Assembly (NCBI RefSeq): GCF_030816235.1
Contig: NZ_JAUSXT010000001.1
Coordinates: forward strand, 744,001-808,000
From: Microbacterium sp. W4I4
GTDB taxonomy: Bacteria; Actinomycetota; Actinomycetes; Actinomycetales; Microbacteriaceae
Direction of reading: 5' to 3'
DNA length: 64,000 bases
A program made the position numbers and the translations under genes. The first letter of the stretch is position 1; every line of letters begins with the position of its first letter. The notes beneath the pieces were generated by a model. It had not been told where the DNA came from. It ran no database searches and worked only from the letters and a program-made list of their open reading frames with translations. Below are positions 8,768-21,900 of the stretch, one piece after another.

Positions 8768-9885
8768 GCGCCCACAACCTCGGCTCCACGGGAGCGGTGG
8801 CGACCCTGGCCACCGGTCCCATCCCCGACGCCCACCTGCAGCTCACCGGCGTGACCGCATCGTACGCGGGACACCGGGTTCTGCACGGGGTCGATCTCGC
8901 GGTGCGCCGCGGCGGCATCACCGCGGTCGTGGGTGCGTCCGGCTCCGGCAAGACGACGCTGCTGCGCGTGATCGCCGGATTCACCCGAGCGGATGACGGA
9001 GAGATGCGCCTCGGCGAGACCCAGGTCACCGCGCCGGGGATCTGGGTGCCGGCGCACCGCCGGGGAATCGGATACGTCACGCAGGACGGCGGGTTGTTCC
9101 CGCACCTGACCGTCGCGCGCAACATCTCCTTCGGCCTGGAGCGACTCTCTCGCGCGGCCCGCCGCGACCGCGTAGCCGAACTCCTCGAGCTCGTCGCACT
9201 GCCGCCGGACTTCGCCGACCGTCGCCCGGATCAGCTCTCCGGCGGTCAGCAGCAGCGGGTGGCCATCGCGCGGGCGCTTGCGCGCGAGCCCGAGCTCATG
9301 CTGCTGGACGAGCCGTTCTCGGCCCTCGACACCGGCCTGCGGGCTGCCACCAGACAGGCGGTGTCGGAGATCCTCGCGCGTACGGGCACCACCGCGATCC
9401 TCGTCACCCATGACCAGTCCGAGGCGCTCAGCTTCGCCGATCAGGTCGCGGTGATGCGCGACGGCGAACTCGTGCAGACCGGGCACCCGTTCGTCGTCTA
9501 CACGCACCCGGTGGACCGCGGAGTCGCGGAGTTCCTCGGCGACGCGATCCTGCTCGACGCCTGGCTGGACGGCTCGCTGGCCTCGTGCGCGCTCGGGGAT
9601 GTGCCGGTGCGCAACCCTCCCGTCCAGGGCCGCGTGCAGCTGCTGCTGCGACCCGAGCAGGTGCAGGTCGTCGCGGACTCCCCCGTGCACGGGACGGTCG
9701 AGGACGGCATCTACTTCGGCGCGGAGAGTGCGCTCAGGATCCGTCTGGAACCTCGCCCGGATGCCGACCCGCGCCTGCCCGCGGAGCAGCCCACCATCAC
9801 CATCAGGCACTGGAACGCCGCGCTGACCCGCCCCGGCAGGCGCGTCGCCCTGCGCGTGATCGGCGAGGGCGTCGTCGTGCAGTGA
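8764..9885 (+). CDS. Iron ABC transporter ATP-binding protein
   Basis: FbpC-like ATPase of 373 residues that powers the iron importer. Walker A GASGSGKTT is at 57-65, the signature LSGGQ at about 158-162, Walker B LMLLDEP at about 178-184, the switch His in VTHDQSE, and a TOBE-type C-terminal domain follows from about residue 260. It starts inside the permease stop (ATGA) and is the last gene of the operon; a strong terminator follows at 9904. Confidence 0.92.
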   Translation: MSAHNLGSTGAVATLATGPIPDAHLQLTGVTASYAGHRVLHGVDLAVRRGGITAVVGASGSGKTTLLRVIAGFTRADDGEMRLGETQVTAPGIWVPAHRRGIGYVTQDGGLFPHLTVARNISFGLERLSRAARRDRVAELLELVALPPDFADRRPDQLSGGQQQRVAIARALAREPELMLLDEPFSALDTGLRAATRQAVSEILARTGTTAILVTHDQSEALSFADQVAVMRDGELVQTGHPFVVYTHPVDRGVAEFLGDAILLDAWLDGSLASCALGDVPVRNPPVQGRVQLLLRPEQVQVVADSPVHGTVEDGIYFGAESALRIRLEPRPDADPRLPAEQPTITIRHWNAALTRPGRRVALRVIGEGVVVQ

Positions 9886-9903
9886 GTCGCAACCGGCCGG
9901 AAT

Positions 9904-9940
9904 GAGAAGGGCACCCCCGGATCCCGGGGGTGCCCTTCTC
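9904..9940. terminator. Bidirectional terminator hairpin
   Basis: A 17-bp stem (GAGAAGGGCACCCCCGG and its complement) closes a 3-base loop, between the convergent iron ATPase and ilvC genes. It serves both strands. Confidence 0.88.
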
Positions 9941-9956
9941 GTTCAGAGGTGCCTGG

Positions 9957-13345
<3,389 letters not shown>

Positions 13346-13401
13346 GTCATTCCTAGATGATCTGTCGGAGTCGGTTCACGCCTGAACGGCGGAGGAAGCA
13401 C

Positions 13402-15136
13402 TCAACCGGTTACGGCGCCCTGGGCTGCGGAGCGCACGAGACGGGAGTACTTGGCGAGGACACCACGGGTATAGCGCGGAGGAAGTGGCTCCCAGCCCTC
13501 ACGGCGGGAGCTCAGCTCGGACTCCTCGACGAGTAGCTCGAGAGAGCGAGCCGCGATATCGACCCGTATCAGATCACCATCGCGCACGAAGGCGATAGGA
13601 CCTGCGTCCACCGCTTCGGGTGCTATGTGGCCGATGCACAGGCCGGTTGTGCCGCCTGAGAATCGTCCGTCTGTCAAGAGTAGTACATCTTTTCCGAGCC
13701 CCGCGCCCTTGATGGCCGCGGTGATCGCGAGCATCTCGCGCATGCCGGGGCCGCCCTTGGGGCCCTCGTACCGGATGACGATGACCTCGCCCGCGTTGAT
13801 CTCGCCGTTCGCGACGGCATCCATCGCCGCACGCTCGCGCTCGAACACGCGCGCCGGCCCTTCGAACACGTCGGCGTCGAAGCCGGCCGACTTCACGACG
13901 GCGCCCTCGGGTGCGAGGGATCCGTGCAGCACGGTCAGGCCGCCGCTCGCGTGGATGGGGTTGTCGAAGGTGTGGATGACCTCGCCGTCGAGCGGACCCG
14001 GGTTGAGGTCGGCGAGGTTCTCGGCCAGCGTCTTGCCGGTCACCGTGAGCGCGTCGCCGTGCAGGAGTCCCTCGTCGAGCATCGCCTTCATGATGACCGG
14101 GATGCCGCCGTGACGGTCGACGTCGTTCATGACGTACTTGCCGAAGGGCTTCATGTCGGCCACGTGCGGGACCTTGTCGCCGATGCGGTTGAAGTCGTGC
14201 AGGTTCAGCTCGACCTCGGCCTCGTGCGCGATGGCGAGCAGGTGCAGCACGACGTTGGTGGAGCCGCCGAGGGCCATCGCGAGTGCGATCGCGTTCTCGA
14301 ACGCCTCGGGGGTGAGGATGTCGCGCGTGGTGATGCCCTGACGCAGCAGGTTGACAACGGCCTCACCGGAGCGGTGCGCGAAGTAGTCGCGTCGACGAGC
14401 AGCTGCGGGCGGCGCCGCCGATCCGGGAAGGCTCAGCCCGAGCGCCTCGGCGACCGACGCCATCGTGTTGGCGGTGTACATGCCGCCGCAGGCGCCTTCA
14501 CCGGGCGCGATCGCGCACTCGATGCGCTTGAGGTCCTCTTCGCTCATGAGTCCGGCGCGGCATGCGCCGACGGCCTCGAACGAGTCGATGATCGTGACGT
14601 CCTTCTCGGTGCCGTCCGAGAGCTTGACCCACCCGGGTGCGATGGATCCTGCGTACAGGAAGACGCTGGAGAGGTCGAGGCGGGCGCTGGCCATCAGCAT
14701 GCCGGGGATCGACTTGTCGCAGCCGGCCAGGAGCACGCTGCCATCCAGTCGCTCGGCCATCATCACGGTCTCGACCGAGTCGGCGATGACCTCGCGGGAG
14801 ACCAGCGAGAAGTGCATGCCCTCGTGGCCCATCGAGATGCCGTCCGAGACGGAGATGGTGCCGAACTGCAGCGGGTAGCCGCCACCGGAGTGGACGCCCT
14901 CCTTGGCGCCCTGCGCGAGCCGGTCCAGGCTCAGGTTGCACGGGGTGATCTCGTTCCAGCTCGACGCGATGCCGATCTGAGGCTTGTCCCAATCCATCGT
15001 CGCCCATGCCGACGGCGCGGAGCATCCCGCGGGACGTGGTCGCCTCGATGCCGTCTGTGACGACTCGGCTGCGCGGCTTGATGTCGATTTCTGATTGTGC
15101 GCCGGGCGCACCGGAATGAGCTTCACGGGAGGACAT
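13402..15136 (-). pseudogene. ilvD: Dihydroxy-acid dehydratase, interrupted by an apparent +1 frameshift
   Basis: Catalyses the dehydration that yields 2-oxoisovalerate and 2-oxo-3-methylvalerate. The N-terminus is in one frame from ATG 15136 ([20 protein letters not shown], then MLRAVGMGD), and the rest is in another frame from [20 protein letters not shown] to the stop at 13402. The junction is within 14991-15003, where one extra base (probably G in GATGGATTGGG) explains the shift. Apart from this the gene is intact: Cys ligands of the Fe-S cluster appear in TPCN, AGCDKS and [10 protein letters not shown]. With no other ilvD in the window, a sequencing error is quite possible; if real, the product would lack its first 45-50 residues. 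It starts 9 bp after otsB. Confidence 0.88.
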
Positions 15137-15145
15137 GACGGAAGT

Positions 15146-15943
15146 CTATTCCCGACCCGAGGCGCGTTCGGTCGCAATGACACCAAGGAGATCGGCGACC
15201 TGCTGTGGGGTGTCCACACGCAGCGTCGCCGCGGTCTCCCCCGCTCCCACTCTCACTCCGAGGTCTCCCGCCGCCAGAACGCGCATCGCGTCCTCGTCGG
15301 TCACATCGTCTCCGGCGAAGACGATGCCGGTGGCGCCGGTGCGCGCGCGGAGCGCGGCGATGGCGGCATCCTTACCCTCGGCGCGTGAGGAGAATTCCAG
15401 GATCCGGTCGCCCGTGCGCCGTCGCCAGCGCGCCGCGCGACGGGTCATCACCTCGTCGACCGCCGCGAAGGCTGCGCGCTCGACATCGGGTTCCGCCGGA
15501 CGCCCGTGGATGCCCACGCCGAACGTCTTGCGCTCCAGTTCGACGCCCGGGTAGTCGGTCAGCAGCGGTTCGAGCTCGTCGAACAGCGATTCGCGCAGCT
15601 CACGCTCCTGCTCCTGCTCGCCGGCATTCGCCTCCCCCTCGCCGGGGAACCAGTACTGCGCGCCGTGGGAGCCCGCCAGCAGCACCGGCGAGTCGTCGGC
15701 GTGCTCGGCGATCTCGCGCAGGTGCACGAGGCTGCGACCGGAGACGTATGCGACGAATGTCGCGGGCAGCGCCGCCAGTCGTGCCACGGCGTCGGTGATC
15801 TCGGGCAGCGCGCGAGCGCTCATGGGCTCGGCGACCAGGGGTGAGGCGGTGCCGTCGAAGTCGAGCGCGATCAGCAGCACCGGGGTGCGGGCGATCGCGG
15901 TGATGGCGTCGTCTGCGGCATCCGGCTTCCAGTCGCGGGTCAT
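15146..15943 (-). CDS. otsB: Trehalose-6-phosphate phosphatase
   Basis: 265-residue HAD-type phosphatase that removes phosphate from trehalose 6-phosphate. The nucleophile motif is [10 protein letters not shown] near residues 27-36, and the metal-binding motif [10 protein letters not shown] is near 216-225. The start overlaps the otsA stop by 4 bp, so the two are translated together. It serves osmoprotection or stress storage. Confidence 0.95.
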   Translation of the reverse strand: MTRDWKPDAADDAITAIARTPVLLIALDFDGTASPLVAEPMSARALPEITDAVARLAALPATFVAYVSGRSLVHLREIAEHADDSPVLLAGSHGAQYWFPGEGEANAGEQEQERELRESLFDELEPLLTDYPGVELERKTFGVGIHGRPAEPDVERAAFAAVDEVMTRRAARWRRRTGDRILEFSSRAEGKDAAIAALRARTGATGIVFAGDDVTDEDAMRVLAAGDLGVRVGAGETAATLRVDTPQQVADLLGVIATERASGRE

Positions 15944-17364
15944 GCCTGCTCCTCCTCGGGGTGTCGGCGTCGGTGGGCGGCTTGCTCCAGCGCCCTCAGG
16001 AACGACTGCGACCAGTCGTTCACGTCGTGCTCGAGCACACGCTTGCGCAGCGACCGCATCCGACGGCTCTGCTCGTGACGCGGCATCTCGATGGCCGTCA
16101 CGATGGCATCCTTCACGCCCTCGATGTCGTGCGGGTTGATGCGCACCGCCTGGCGGAGCTCGTCGGCCGCGCCGGTGAACTCGCTGAGCACCAGCACACC
16201 GCGGTTGTCGGCGCGGGTGGCGACGTACTCCTTCGCCACGAGATTCATCCCGTCACGCAGCGCCGTGACGAGCATGACGTCGGCCGCGAGGTACATCGCC
16301 ACCATCTCCTCGCGCGGGAAGCCCTGATGCAGGTAGCGGATGGCCGTGTGCCCGAGCGTGTCGTGGTTGCCGTTGATGCGCCCGATGGCCAGCTCGACCT
16401 CGTCGCGCAGCAGCATGTAGGCGTTCACCCGCTCGCGGCTCGGACTGGCGACCTGGATGAATGCGACGTCCTCCACGGAGATGCGACCCTGGTCGAGCAG
16501 TTCGCCGTAGGCCTTGATGCGGTGTCCGATCCCCTTGGTGTAGTCCAGCCGGTCCACGCCGAGCAGGATGTGCTTCGGGTTGCCGAGTCCCTCGCGGATC
16601 TCGACGGCGCGGGCGCGGATGTCAGGACGCTGCGCCAGCTCACGGTACGGGGTCGTCTCGATGGAGATCGGGAACGCCCGCACATGACTGACCCGGCCGT
16701 CCGGCATGGAGACCGTGGTCGCCTTGGTCTCGTATCCCAGGCGCCGCTTCGTGGCGGCGAGGAAGCTCGCCGCATCCTGTGCACGCTGGAAGCCGATGAC
16801 GTCGGCGCCCAGCAGTCCGCGCAGCACCTGATCCCTCCACGGCAGCTGGGCGTACAGGTTGTGCGAGGGGAAAGGGATGTGGTGGAAGTAGCCGATCGTG
16901 ACGTCGGGGCGCAGGCTGCGCACCATCTCGGGCACGAGCTGCAACTGGTAGTCGTGCACCCAGACCGTGCCGTTCCTGGCGACGGCCGCAGCGGCCGCCT
17001 CGGCGAAGCGCTGATTGACGGAGACGTACGCCTCCCACCACTCGCGGTGGTACTGCGGCGGCGCGATGACGTCGTGGTACAGCGGCCAGATCGTGTCGTT
17101 GGAGAATCCTTCGTAGTACTCCTCGACATCCGCTTCGCTCAGCGGCACCGGGATCAGACGGATGCCGTCGGCATCGAACGGCGGGAGATCGACATCGGGC
17201 ATGCCCGCCCAGCCGACCCAGGCGCCGTCCACGCTGCGCATCATCGGCTCGAGCGCGGCGACGAGCCCACCCGGCGAGGTCCGCCAGATCTCCTCCCCGT
17301 CAGCGGTCACTATCCGGTCGACCGGAAGACGGTTGGCGACGACGACGAACTCTGCGGCGACCAT
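15940..17364 (-). CDS. otsA: Trehalose-6-phosphate synthase
   Basis: 474-residue GT20 glycosyltransferase that joins UDP- or GDP-glucose to glucose 6-phosphate. Conserved family blocks are visible: WVGWAGMP, WVHDYQLQLVPEMVR, GYFHHIPFPS, LLGVDRLDYTKG and RDGMNLVAKEYVA. It starts at ATG 17364 after AGGAG with a 4-base gap. otsA, otsB and ilvD run in the same direction with almost no gaps, so one transcript may cover all three. Confidence 0.96.
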   Translation of the reverse strand: MVAAEFVVVANRLPVDRIVTADGEEIWRTSPGGLVAALEPMMRSVDGAWVGWAGMPDVDLPPFDADGIRLIPVPLSEADVEEYYEGFSNDTIWPLYHDVIAPPQYHREWWEAYVSVNQRFAEAAAAAVARNGTVWVHDYQLQLVPEMVRSLRPDVTIGYFHHIPFPSHNLYAQLPWRDQVLRGLLGADVIGFQRAQDAASFLAATKRRLGYETKATTVSMPDGRVSHVRAFPISIETTPYRELAQRPDIRARAVEIREGLGNPKHILLGVDRLDYTKGIGHRIKAYGELLDQGRISVEDVAFIQVASPSRERVNAYMLLRDEVELAIGRINGNHDTLGHTAIRYLHQGFPREEMVAMYLAADVMLVTALRDGMNLVAKEYVATRADNRGVLVLSEFTGAADELRQAVRINPHDIEGVKDAIVTAIEMPRHEQSRRMRSLRKRVLEHDVNDWSQSFLRALEQAAHRRRHPEEEQA

Positions 17365-17410
17365 GGGACTCCTCTGCTCGGTACCCCCAGGCTACCCAGC
17401 GCGGGCCGAG

Positions 17411-18640
17411 TCAGCGCAGGGGTGGTGAGAGAAGACGGTTCGCGATACCGGCGACCACGACGATCGCCGCGGAGACGAGCGGCATCAGCAGCGCCGCTCC
17501 CGTGCCCGCGCTCTCGGCGAGTCCGCCCGTGATCGCCGCCGCAGCGGCCTGACCGACGACGACTCCCGAGCCGAGCATCGTCATGACGGTGGCCGAGCGC
17601 CCCAGCGGACTGCGCGCCGCGCCCAGGCTGTACAGGGTGACCAGTGTCGGTCCGATTCCGATGCCCAGCAGGGACAGAGCGATCGTCATCGTGGTGATGT
17701 CCGACGCGTTCGCCACGAGCACCGAGCCGCCCAGCAGGACGGCGCCGAAGGCGAGCCAGCGGGCGTGCAGGGTGAACCGCGGCGGAAGCCAGGCGACACC
17801 CAGCGCGAGGATCGCCGAACCGATTCCCATCACGCCGTACAGCAGCCCGGCCTGCTCGGCCGCACCGCGATCGGCCATGAACGACGTAAGCGAGGTGAGC
17901 ATCGAGCCGAAGAACAGTCCGACGCCGAAGATGCCGATGACGACCACCAGGAGTACCGGTCGGAACAGCTCGGACACCGGCGACGGTGCGGAGCCGTCGG
18001 CGCCTCGGGCCGCCGATACGTGGCGGGCGGTCGGATGCAGCGCGAAGGCGCCGACGAAGACGAGGGTCAGCGCGGATGCCAGGGCGATCGGCGCCCAGGG
18101 GGTGATCAGCGACGCCAGGGCGCCCACGATGAAGGGCCCGAAGACGAAGACGGTCTCGTCGGCCGCGGACTCGTAGGACATGGTCGCCGAGGTCGTACGC
18201 GCCCGCAGGGCCCGCGGCATCCGGTCGTCGATGATCGTGACCAGCCGCGACCGGGACATCGGCGACACCTGGGGTGCGGTCGCACCGATCGCGAACGCCG
18301 ACAACAGCACGAGGGCCTGATCCAGCGGGCTGTACACGACCACCGCGAACGCGGCGAGCATGATCGCGTTCAGCACGGCGGAGGCGATCAGCACCGGGCG
18401 CTGCCCGTAACGGTCGGCGGCGGCCCCCAGGAACGGACCGATCAGGGCCGTGCCGAGTCCGACGGCCGCGGAGGTGATGCCGCCCAGGCTCAGCGAGCCG
18501 CGGGCGGTGACGACCACGGTGAGGACGCCGACGACCATCATCGCGAAGGGAAGTCGCGCGACGAACGCGATGAGGAAGTACGGCAGGCCGGCGAGGCGGA
18601 TCAGGCTCGGCGCGCTCGGCGAAGAGATGGTGTGCGTCAT
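17411..18640 (-). CDS. MFS transporter
   Basis: 409 residues, about 12 membrane segments, with the MFS loop motif GAAADRYGQRPVL after segment 2. The start was put at ATG 18640; a TTG 18 bp upstream adds only MRRPRA. The family covers drug, sugar and metabolite efflux or uptake; no specific substrate can be read. It stands alone, 46 bp downstream of the otsA start region. Confidence 0.82.
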   Translation of the reverse strand: MTHTISSPSAPSLIRLAGLPYFLIAFVARLPFAMMVVGVLTVVVTARGSLSLGGITSAAVGLGTALIGPFLGAAADRYGQRPVLIASAVLNAIMLAAFAVVVYSPLDQALVLLSAFAIGATAPQVSPMSRSRLVTIIDDRMPRALRARTTSATMSYESAADETVFVFGPFIVGALASLITPWAPIALASALTLVFVGAFALHPTARHVSAARGADGSAPSPVSELFRPVLLVVVIGIFGVGLFFGSMLTSLTSFMADRGAAEQAGLLYGVMGIGSAILALGVAWLPPRFTLHARWLAFGAVLLGGSVLVANASDITTMTIALSLLGIGIGPTLVTLYSLGAARSPLGRSATVMTMLGSGVVVGQAAAAAITGGLAESAGTGAALLMPLVSAAIVVVAGIANRLLSPPLR

Positions 18641-18772
18641 GGCTCTCGGGCGCCGCAACGGTTCCGCGTGACGCCGGGTCGGGTGCCGCCGCTTTCCGCC
18701 GGAGAGCCGACGGCCGGTAGATACACAGTTGGAACTGCTGTCAAGACTACCCGAGCATCCTGGGCACTCGGC

Positions 18773-18778
18773 TAGCGT
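18773..18778 (+). promoter_or_regulatory. -10 box TAGCGT, leaderless start
   Basis: TAGCGT lies six bases before ATG 18785, which places the transcription start at or next to the start codon. Confidence 0.6.
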
Positions 18779-18784
18779 GGGCTC

Positions 18785-19063
18785 ATGCGCTATCTCCTTC
18801 GCACCGGACTCTTCGGCGCCATCACCACCGGCGTGACCCTCCTGCGCGGCACGCGCGGCCAGCAGATCACGTGGCGCGCGGTTCTCGGCTGGCTCAGCTG
18901 GGCGATCACGCTCTCACTGGCCATCGGCGCGGTCCAGGACATGCGCCGTCAGGAGAAGGGCCTGCCCGTCGCGGTGGATTCGCCGTTCGCGCCGAAGCCC
19001 GACAAGCGCGACCGCAAGGAGAAGCGCCGCGACGAGGTCGCGCGCATCGCCGCCGAACGCTGA
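18785..19063 (+). CDS. Small membrane protein of unknown function
   Basis: 92 residues. Two hydrophobic stretches (about 5-20 and 32-50) are followed by a charged tail, KPDKRDRKEKRRDE at about 71-84. No known domain was recognised. Translation is probably leaderless, since TAGCGT sits six bases upstream. It stands alone on the plus strand, divergent from the MFS gene, and is followed by a strong hairpin. Confidence 0.7.
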   Translation: MRYLLRTGLFGAITTGVTLLRGTRGQQITWRAVLGWLSWAITLSLAIGAVQDMRRQEKGLPVAVDSPFAPKPDKRDRKEKRRDEVARIAAER

Positions 19064-19106
19064 GCGCACTCCCCGCGACGCGCGCGTTACGCCCGGCGCG
19101 GTGAAC

Positions 19107-19153
19107 TGCGCTTCGCGCGGATGCCCTGCGGCATCCGGTCCGCGCGAAGCGCA
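19107..19153. terminator. Long nested hairpin terminator
   Basis: A 15-bp outer stem (TGCGCTTCGCGCGGA and complement) encloses an inner GGATGCC/GGCATCC stem-loop. It lies between the convergent small membrane protein and thiolase genes. Confidence 0.8.
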
Positions 19154-19184
19154 CATGTCCGCGTGACACGCACGCGAGCTCGAC

Positions 19185-20363
19185 TCAGCGGGTGAGGATG
19201 AGCGCCTCGCCCTGACCGCCACCACCGCAGAGGGCGGCGACGGCCGTGCCGGATCCGCGCTTCGCGAGCTGGTGCGCCAGGTGCACGACCAGGCGCGCGC
19301 CGCTGGCGCCGATCGGGTGCCCGATGGCGATGCCGCCGCCGTCGACGTTCACGATGTCGGCGGAGAGCCCGAGTTCCTGCTGAGAGCGGGCGACGACCGC
19401 GCCGAACGCCTCGTTGATCTCGACCAGGTCCAGCTCGGATGCCGCGATCCCCTGCTTCTCCAGCGCACGCGCGATGGCCTGTGCCGGCTGCGCCTGCAGG
19501 GAGTTGTCCGGGCCGGCGGTCTGCCCGCTCGCGCCGATGACGGCCAGTACGGGCCAGCCCTTCGCCTCGGCGTTCTCCCGCGTCGTGACGATCACCGCGG
19601 CGGCGCCGTCGGAGATCTGCGAGGAGTTGCCCGCGGTGATCGTGCCGCCCTCGGCGAAGGCCGGCCGGAGCCCTGCGAGGGATTCCACGGTCGTGTCCGG
19701 GCGCACTCCCTCGTCCTTGCTGACGACGAGCGGGTCGCCCTTGCGCTGCGGTACCGACACCTCGACGATCTCGGCATCGAAGGCGCCGGACTGCTGCCCT
19801 GCGGCCGCGCGCTGGTGCGAGAGCGCCGCGACGGTGTCCTGCAGCTCGCGGGTCATCTCGAAGCGCGGGTTGTGCCGCTCGGTGGAGGCCCCCATGCTCT
19901 CCCGGTCGTAGACGTCGGTCAGGCCGTCGTGCGCCATGTGGTCGAGCACCTCGATGCTCCCGTAGGCCCAGCCGTCGCGGGATCCCATCAGCAGGTGGGG
20001 CGCGCGTGTCATGGACTCCATGCCCCCGGCGACCACGGTCGTGGCGTCGCCGGTGCGGATCATCCGTGCGGCGTCGATCACGGCGGTCAGGCCCGACAGG
20101 CACACCTTGTTGACGGAGTGCGCCGGCACGTCCCATCCGATGCCGGCGCCGATCGCGGCCTGGCGGGCGGGGTTCTGCCCGGAGCCTGCCGAGAGCACCT
20201 GGCCCATGATGACGGCATCGACGTCGGTGGGCGAGATGGCGGCCTGCTCCAGTGCCCCGCGGATCGCGAACGAGCCGAGCTGGGGTCCGCTGAACGAGGC
20301 GAGCTGCCCCTTCAACCTGCCCTGGGGCGTACGGGCTGCTGCGACGATGACGATGTCGCTCAT
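19185..20363 (-). CDS. Acetyl-CoA C-acetyltransferase (thiolase)
   Basis: 392-residue thiolase expected to split acetoacetyl-CoA into two acetyl-CoA. The acyl-accepting Cys is in [11 protein letters not shown] near residue 90; [17 protein letters not shown] and the second catalytic Cys in ALCGGGGQG are all present. The start ATG 20363 follows AAGGAGA and overlaps the CoA-transferase B stop. A beta-ketoadipyl-CoA thiolase role is possible, but 3-hydroxybutyrate dehydrogenase nearby favours acetoacetyl-CoA. Confidence 0.93.
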   Translation of the reverse strand: MSDIVIVAAARTPQGRLKGQLASFSGPQLGSFAIRGALEQAAISPTDVDAVIMGQVLSAGSGQNPARQAAIGAGIGWDVPAHSVNKVCLSGLTAVIDAARMIRTGDATTVVAGGMESMTRAPHLLMGSRDGWAYGSIEVLDHMAHDGLTDVYDRESMGASTERHNPRFEMTRELQDTVAALSHQRAAAGQQSGAFDAEIVEVSVPQRKGDPLVVSKDEGVRPDTTVESLAGLRPAFAEGGTITAGNSSQISDGAAAVIVTTRENAEAKGWPVLAVIGASGQTAGPDNSLQAQPAQAIARALEKQGIAASELDLVEINEAFGAVVARSQQELGLSADIVNVDGGGIAIGHPIGASGARLVVHLAHQLAKRGSGTAVAALCGGGGQGEALILTR

Positions 20364-21013
20364 GAGTTCTCCTTCAGATTCTCCGAGACCGTCAGAGACG
20401 GTTCGGTGGCGTCGATGACATCCTGCACGCTCACGCCGGGAGCGGTCTCCACGAGCACCAGCCCGTCGGGGGTCACGTCGATCACGGCCAGATCGGTGAT
20501 GATCCGATCGACCACCCCTCTGCCGGTCAGCGGCAGCGAGCATTCGTTCACGATCTTGGCGGAGCCGTCCTTCGCGACGTGCTCCATGAGGATGATGACG
20601 CGCCCGGCGCCGTGCACGAGATCCATCGCGCCGCCGGGCCCCTTGACCATCTTGCCGGGGATCATCCAGTTGGCGAGGTCACCGCCGACCGAGACCTGCA
20701 TGGCCCCGAGGATGGCGGCATCGATCTTGCCGCCGCGGATCATGCCGAAGCTCATCGCCGAATCGAAGAACGCGGACCCGGGGTTCAGCGTGACCGTCTC
20801 CTTGCCCGCGTTGATGAGGTCGGGATCGACGTTCTCCTCCGTCGGGTACGGGCCGACGCCGAGGATGCCGTTCTCGGACTGCAGCACGAGGGTCACGCCG
20901 TCGGGCACGTAGTTCGGCACCAGAGTCGGCAGGCCGATGCCGAGATTGACGTACGAGCCGTCCGCGAGCTCCTGTGCGGCTCGTGCAGCCATCTCATTCC
21001 GGGTGAGTGCCAT
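20360..21013 (-). CDS. scoB: 3-oxoacid CoA-transferase subunit B
   Basis: 217 residues, the beta subunit that carries the catalytic Glu in [11 protein letters not shown] near residue 53. It transfers CoA from succinyl-CoA to acetoacetate (or 3-oxoadipate). The start ATG 21013 was chosen because the family begins [13 protein letters not shown]; upstream frame extends into scoA. It overlaps scoB-thiolase by 4 bp and follows scoA by 1 bp. Confidence 0.92.
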   Translation of the reverse strand: MALTRNEMAARAAQELADGSYVNLGIGLPTLVPNYVPDGVTLVLQSENGILGVGPYPTEENVDPDLINAGKETVTLNPGSAFFDSAMSFGMIRGGKIDAAILGAMQVSVGGDLANWMIPGKMVKGPGGAMDLVHGAGRVIILMEHVAKDGSAKIVNECSLPLTGRGVVDRIITDLAVIDVTPDGLVLVETAPGVSVQDVIDATEPSLTVSENLKENS

Positions 21014-21014
21014 G

Positions 21015-21791
21015 TCAGTTGCCTTCCTGGGTGCGCACTGTTCGCCGTTCGATGCGCTTCTCGATGGCGGATCCGACCTCCACGACGCGGTGCACGAACA
21101 CACCGGGCAGGTGGATGCAGTCCGGGTCGAGTTCGCCGGGTTCGACGAGCTGCTCGACCTGGGCGATGCAGATGCGGCCGGCCATCGCGGCGATCGGGTT
21201 GAAGTTGCGGGCCGCCTTGTTGAAGATGAGGTTGCCGTGCCGGTCGCCCTTGAGTGCGTGCACGAGCGCGTAGTCGGTCGTGATCGACTCCTCCAGCACG
21301 AAGTCGCGCTGCTCGCCGTGGAAGTCGAAGCTGCGCACCTCCTTCGGTGCGGAGGCGACCGCGACGGTTCCGTCGGCGTTGTACCGGCGCGGCAGGCCGC
21401 CTTCGGCCACCTGCGTGCCGACCCCGGTCTGCGTGAAGAACGCGGCGACGCCCGAACCCCCGGCGCGCAGCTTCTCTGCGAGGGTTCCCTGAGGGGTCAG
21501 CTCGAGCTCGAGGTCGCCTTCGAGGAACTGCCGCTCGAACTCCTTGTTCTCGCCGACGTACGAGGACGTCATCTTGCGGATGCGCTGCGCACCGAGCAGG
21601 ATGCCGAGCCCCCAGTCATCCACGCCGCAGTTGTTGCTGACGACGCTGAGGTCCGTGGTGCCCCGCGCGTGCAGCGCCTCGATGAGGATCATCGGGTTGC
21701 CGGAGAGGCCGAATCCTCCGACGGCGAGAGATGCTCCGTCGGGGATGTCGGCGACGGCTTCCGCCGCCGAAGCGAACTGTTTGTCGATCAC
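21015..21791 (-). CDS. scoA: 3-oxoacid CoA-transferase subunit A
   Basis: 258-residue alpha subunit with the glycine-rich CoA site [10 protein letters not shown] near residues 24-33 and the conserved segment [10 protein letters not shown]. It starts at GTG 21791 with AAGGAG five to six bases ahead. It heads scoA-scoB-thiolase, divergent from an IclR regulator whose operator-like palindrome lies about 100 bp away. Confidence 0.92.
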   Translation of the reverse strand: MIDKQFASAAEAVADIPDGASLAVGGFGLSGNPMILIEALHARGTTDLSVVSNNCGVDDWGLGILLGAQRIRKMTSSYVGENKEFERQFLEGDLELELTPQGTLAEKLRAGGSGVAAFFTQTGVGTQVAEGGLPRRYNADGTVAVASAPKEVRSFDFHGEQRDFVLEESITTDYALVHALKGDRHGNLIFNKAARNFNPIAAMAGRICIAQVEQLVEPGELDPDCIHLPGVFVHRVVEVGSAIEKRIERRTVRTQEGN

Positions 21792-21882
21792 AGGGCCACT
21801 CCTTCGTGATGGGTCACCTCCAGCATCCGCCGTCGTCGGATCCCGGGCAAGCGGATGCTTGCGATGTGGTCATGGATCCGGG

Positions 21883-21900
21883 TAGCGTCCACATTGTGGA
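21883..21900 (+). promoter_or_regulatory. -10 box and palindrome over the IclR gene start
   Basis: TAGCGT (21883-21888) stands seven bases before GTG 21896. The palindrome TCCACA-T-TGTGGA (21888-21900) begins on its last base and spans the start codon. This is a good position for autorepression by the IclR protein and perhaps control of divergent scoAB. Confidence 0.58.

Noticed and set aside
13346..13401. Attenuator or leader peptide before ilvB
   Set aside because: The gap is only 56 bp, with no Val/Leu/Ile-rich short frame or alternating hairpins.
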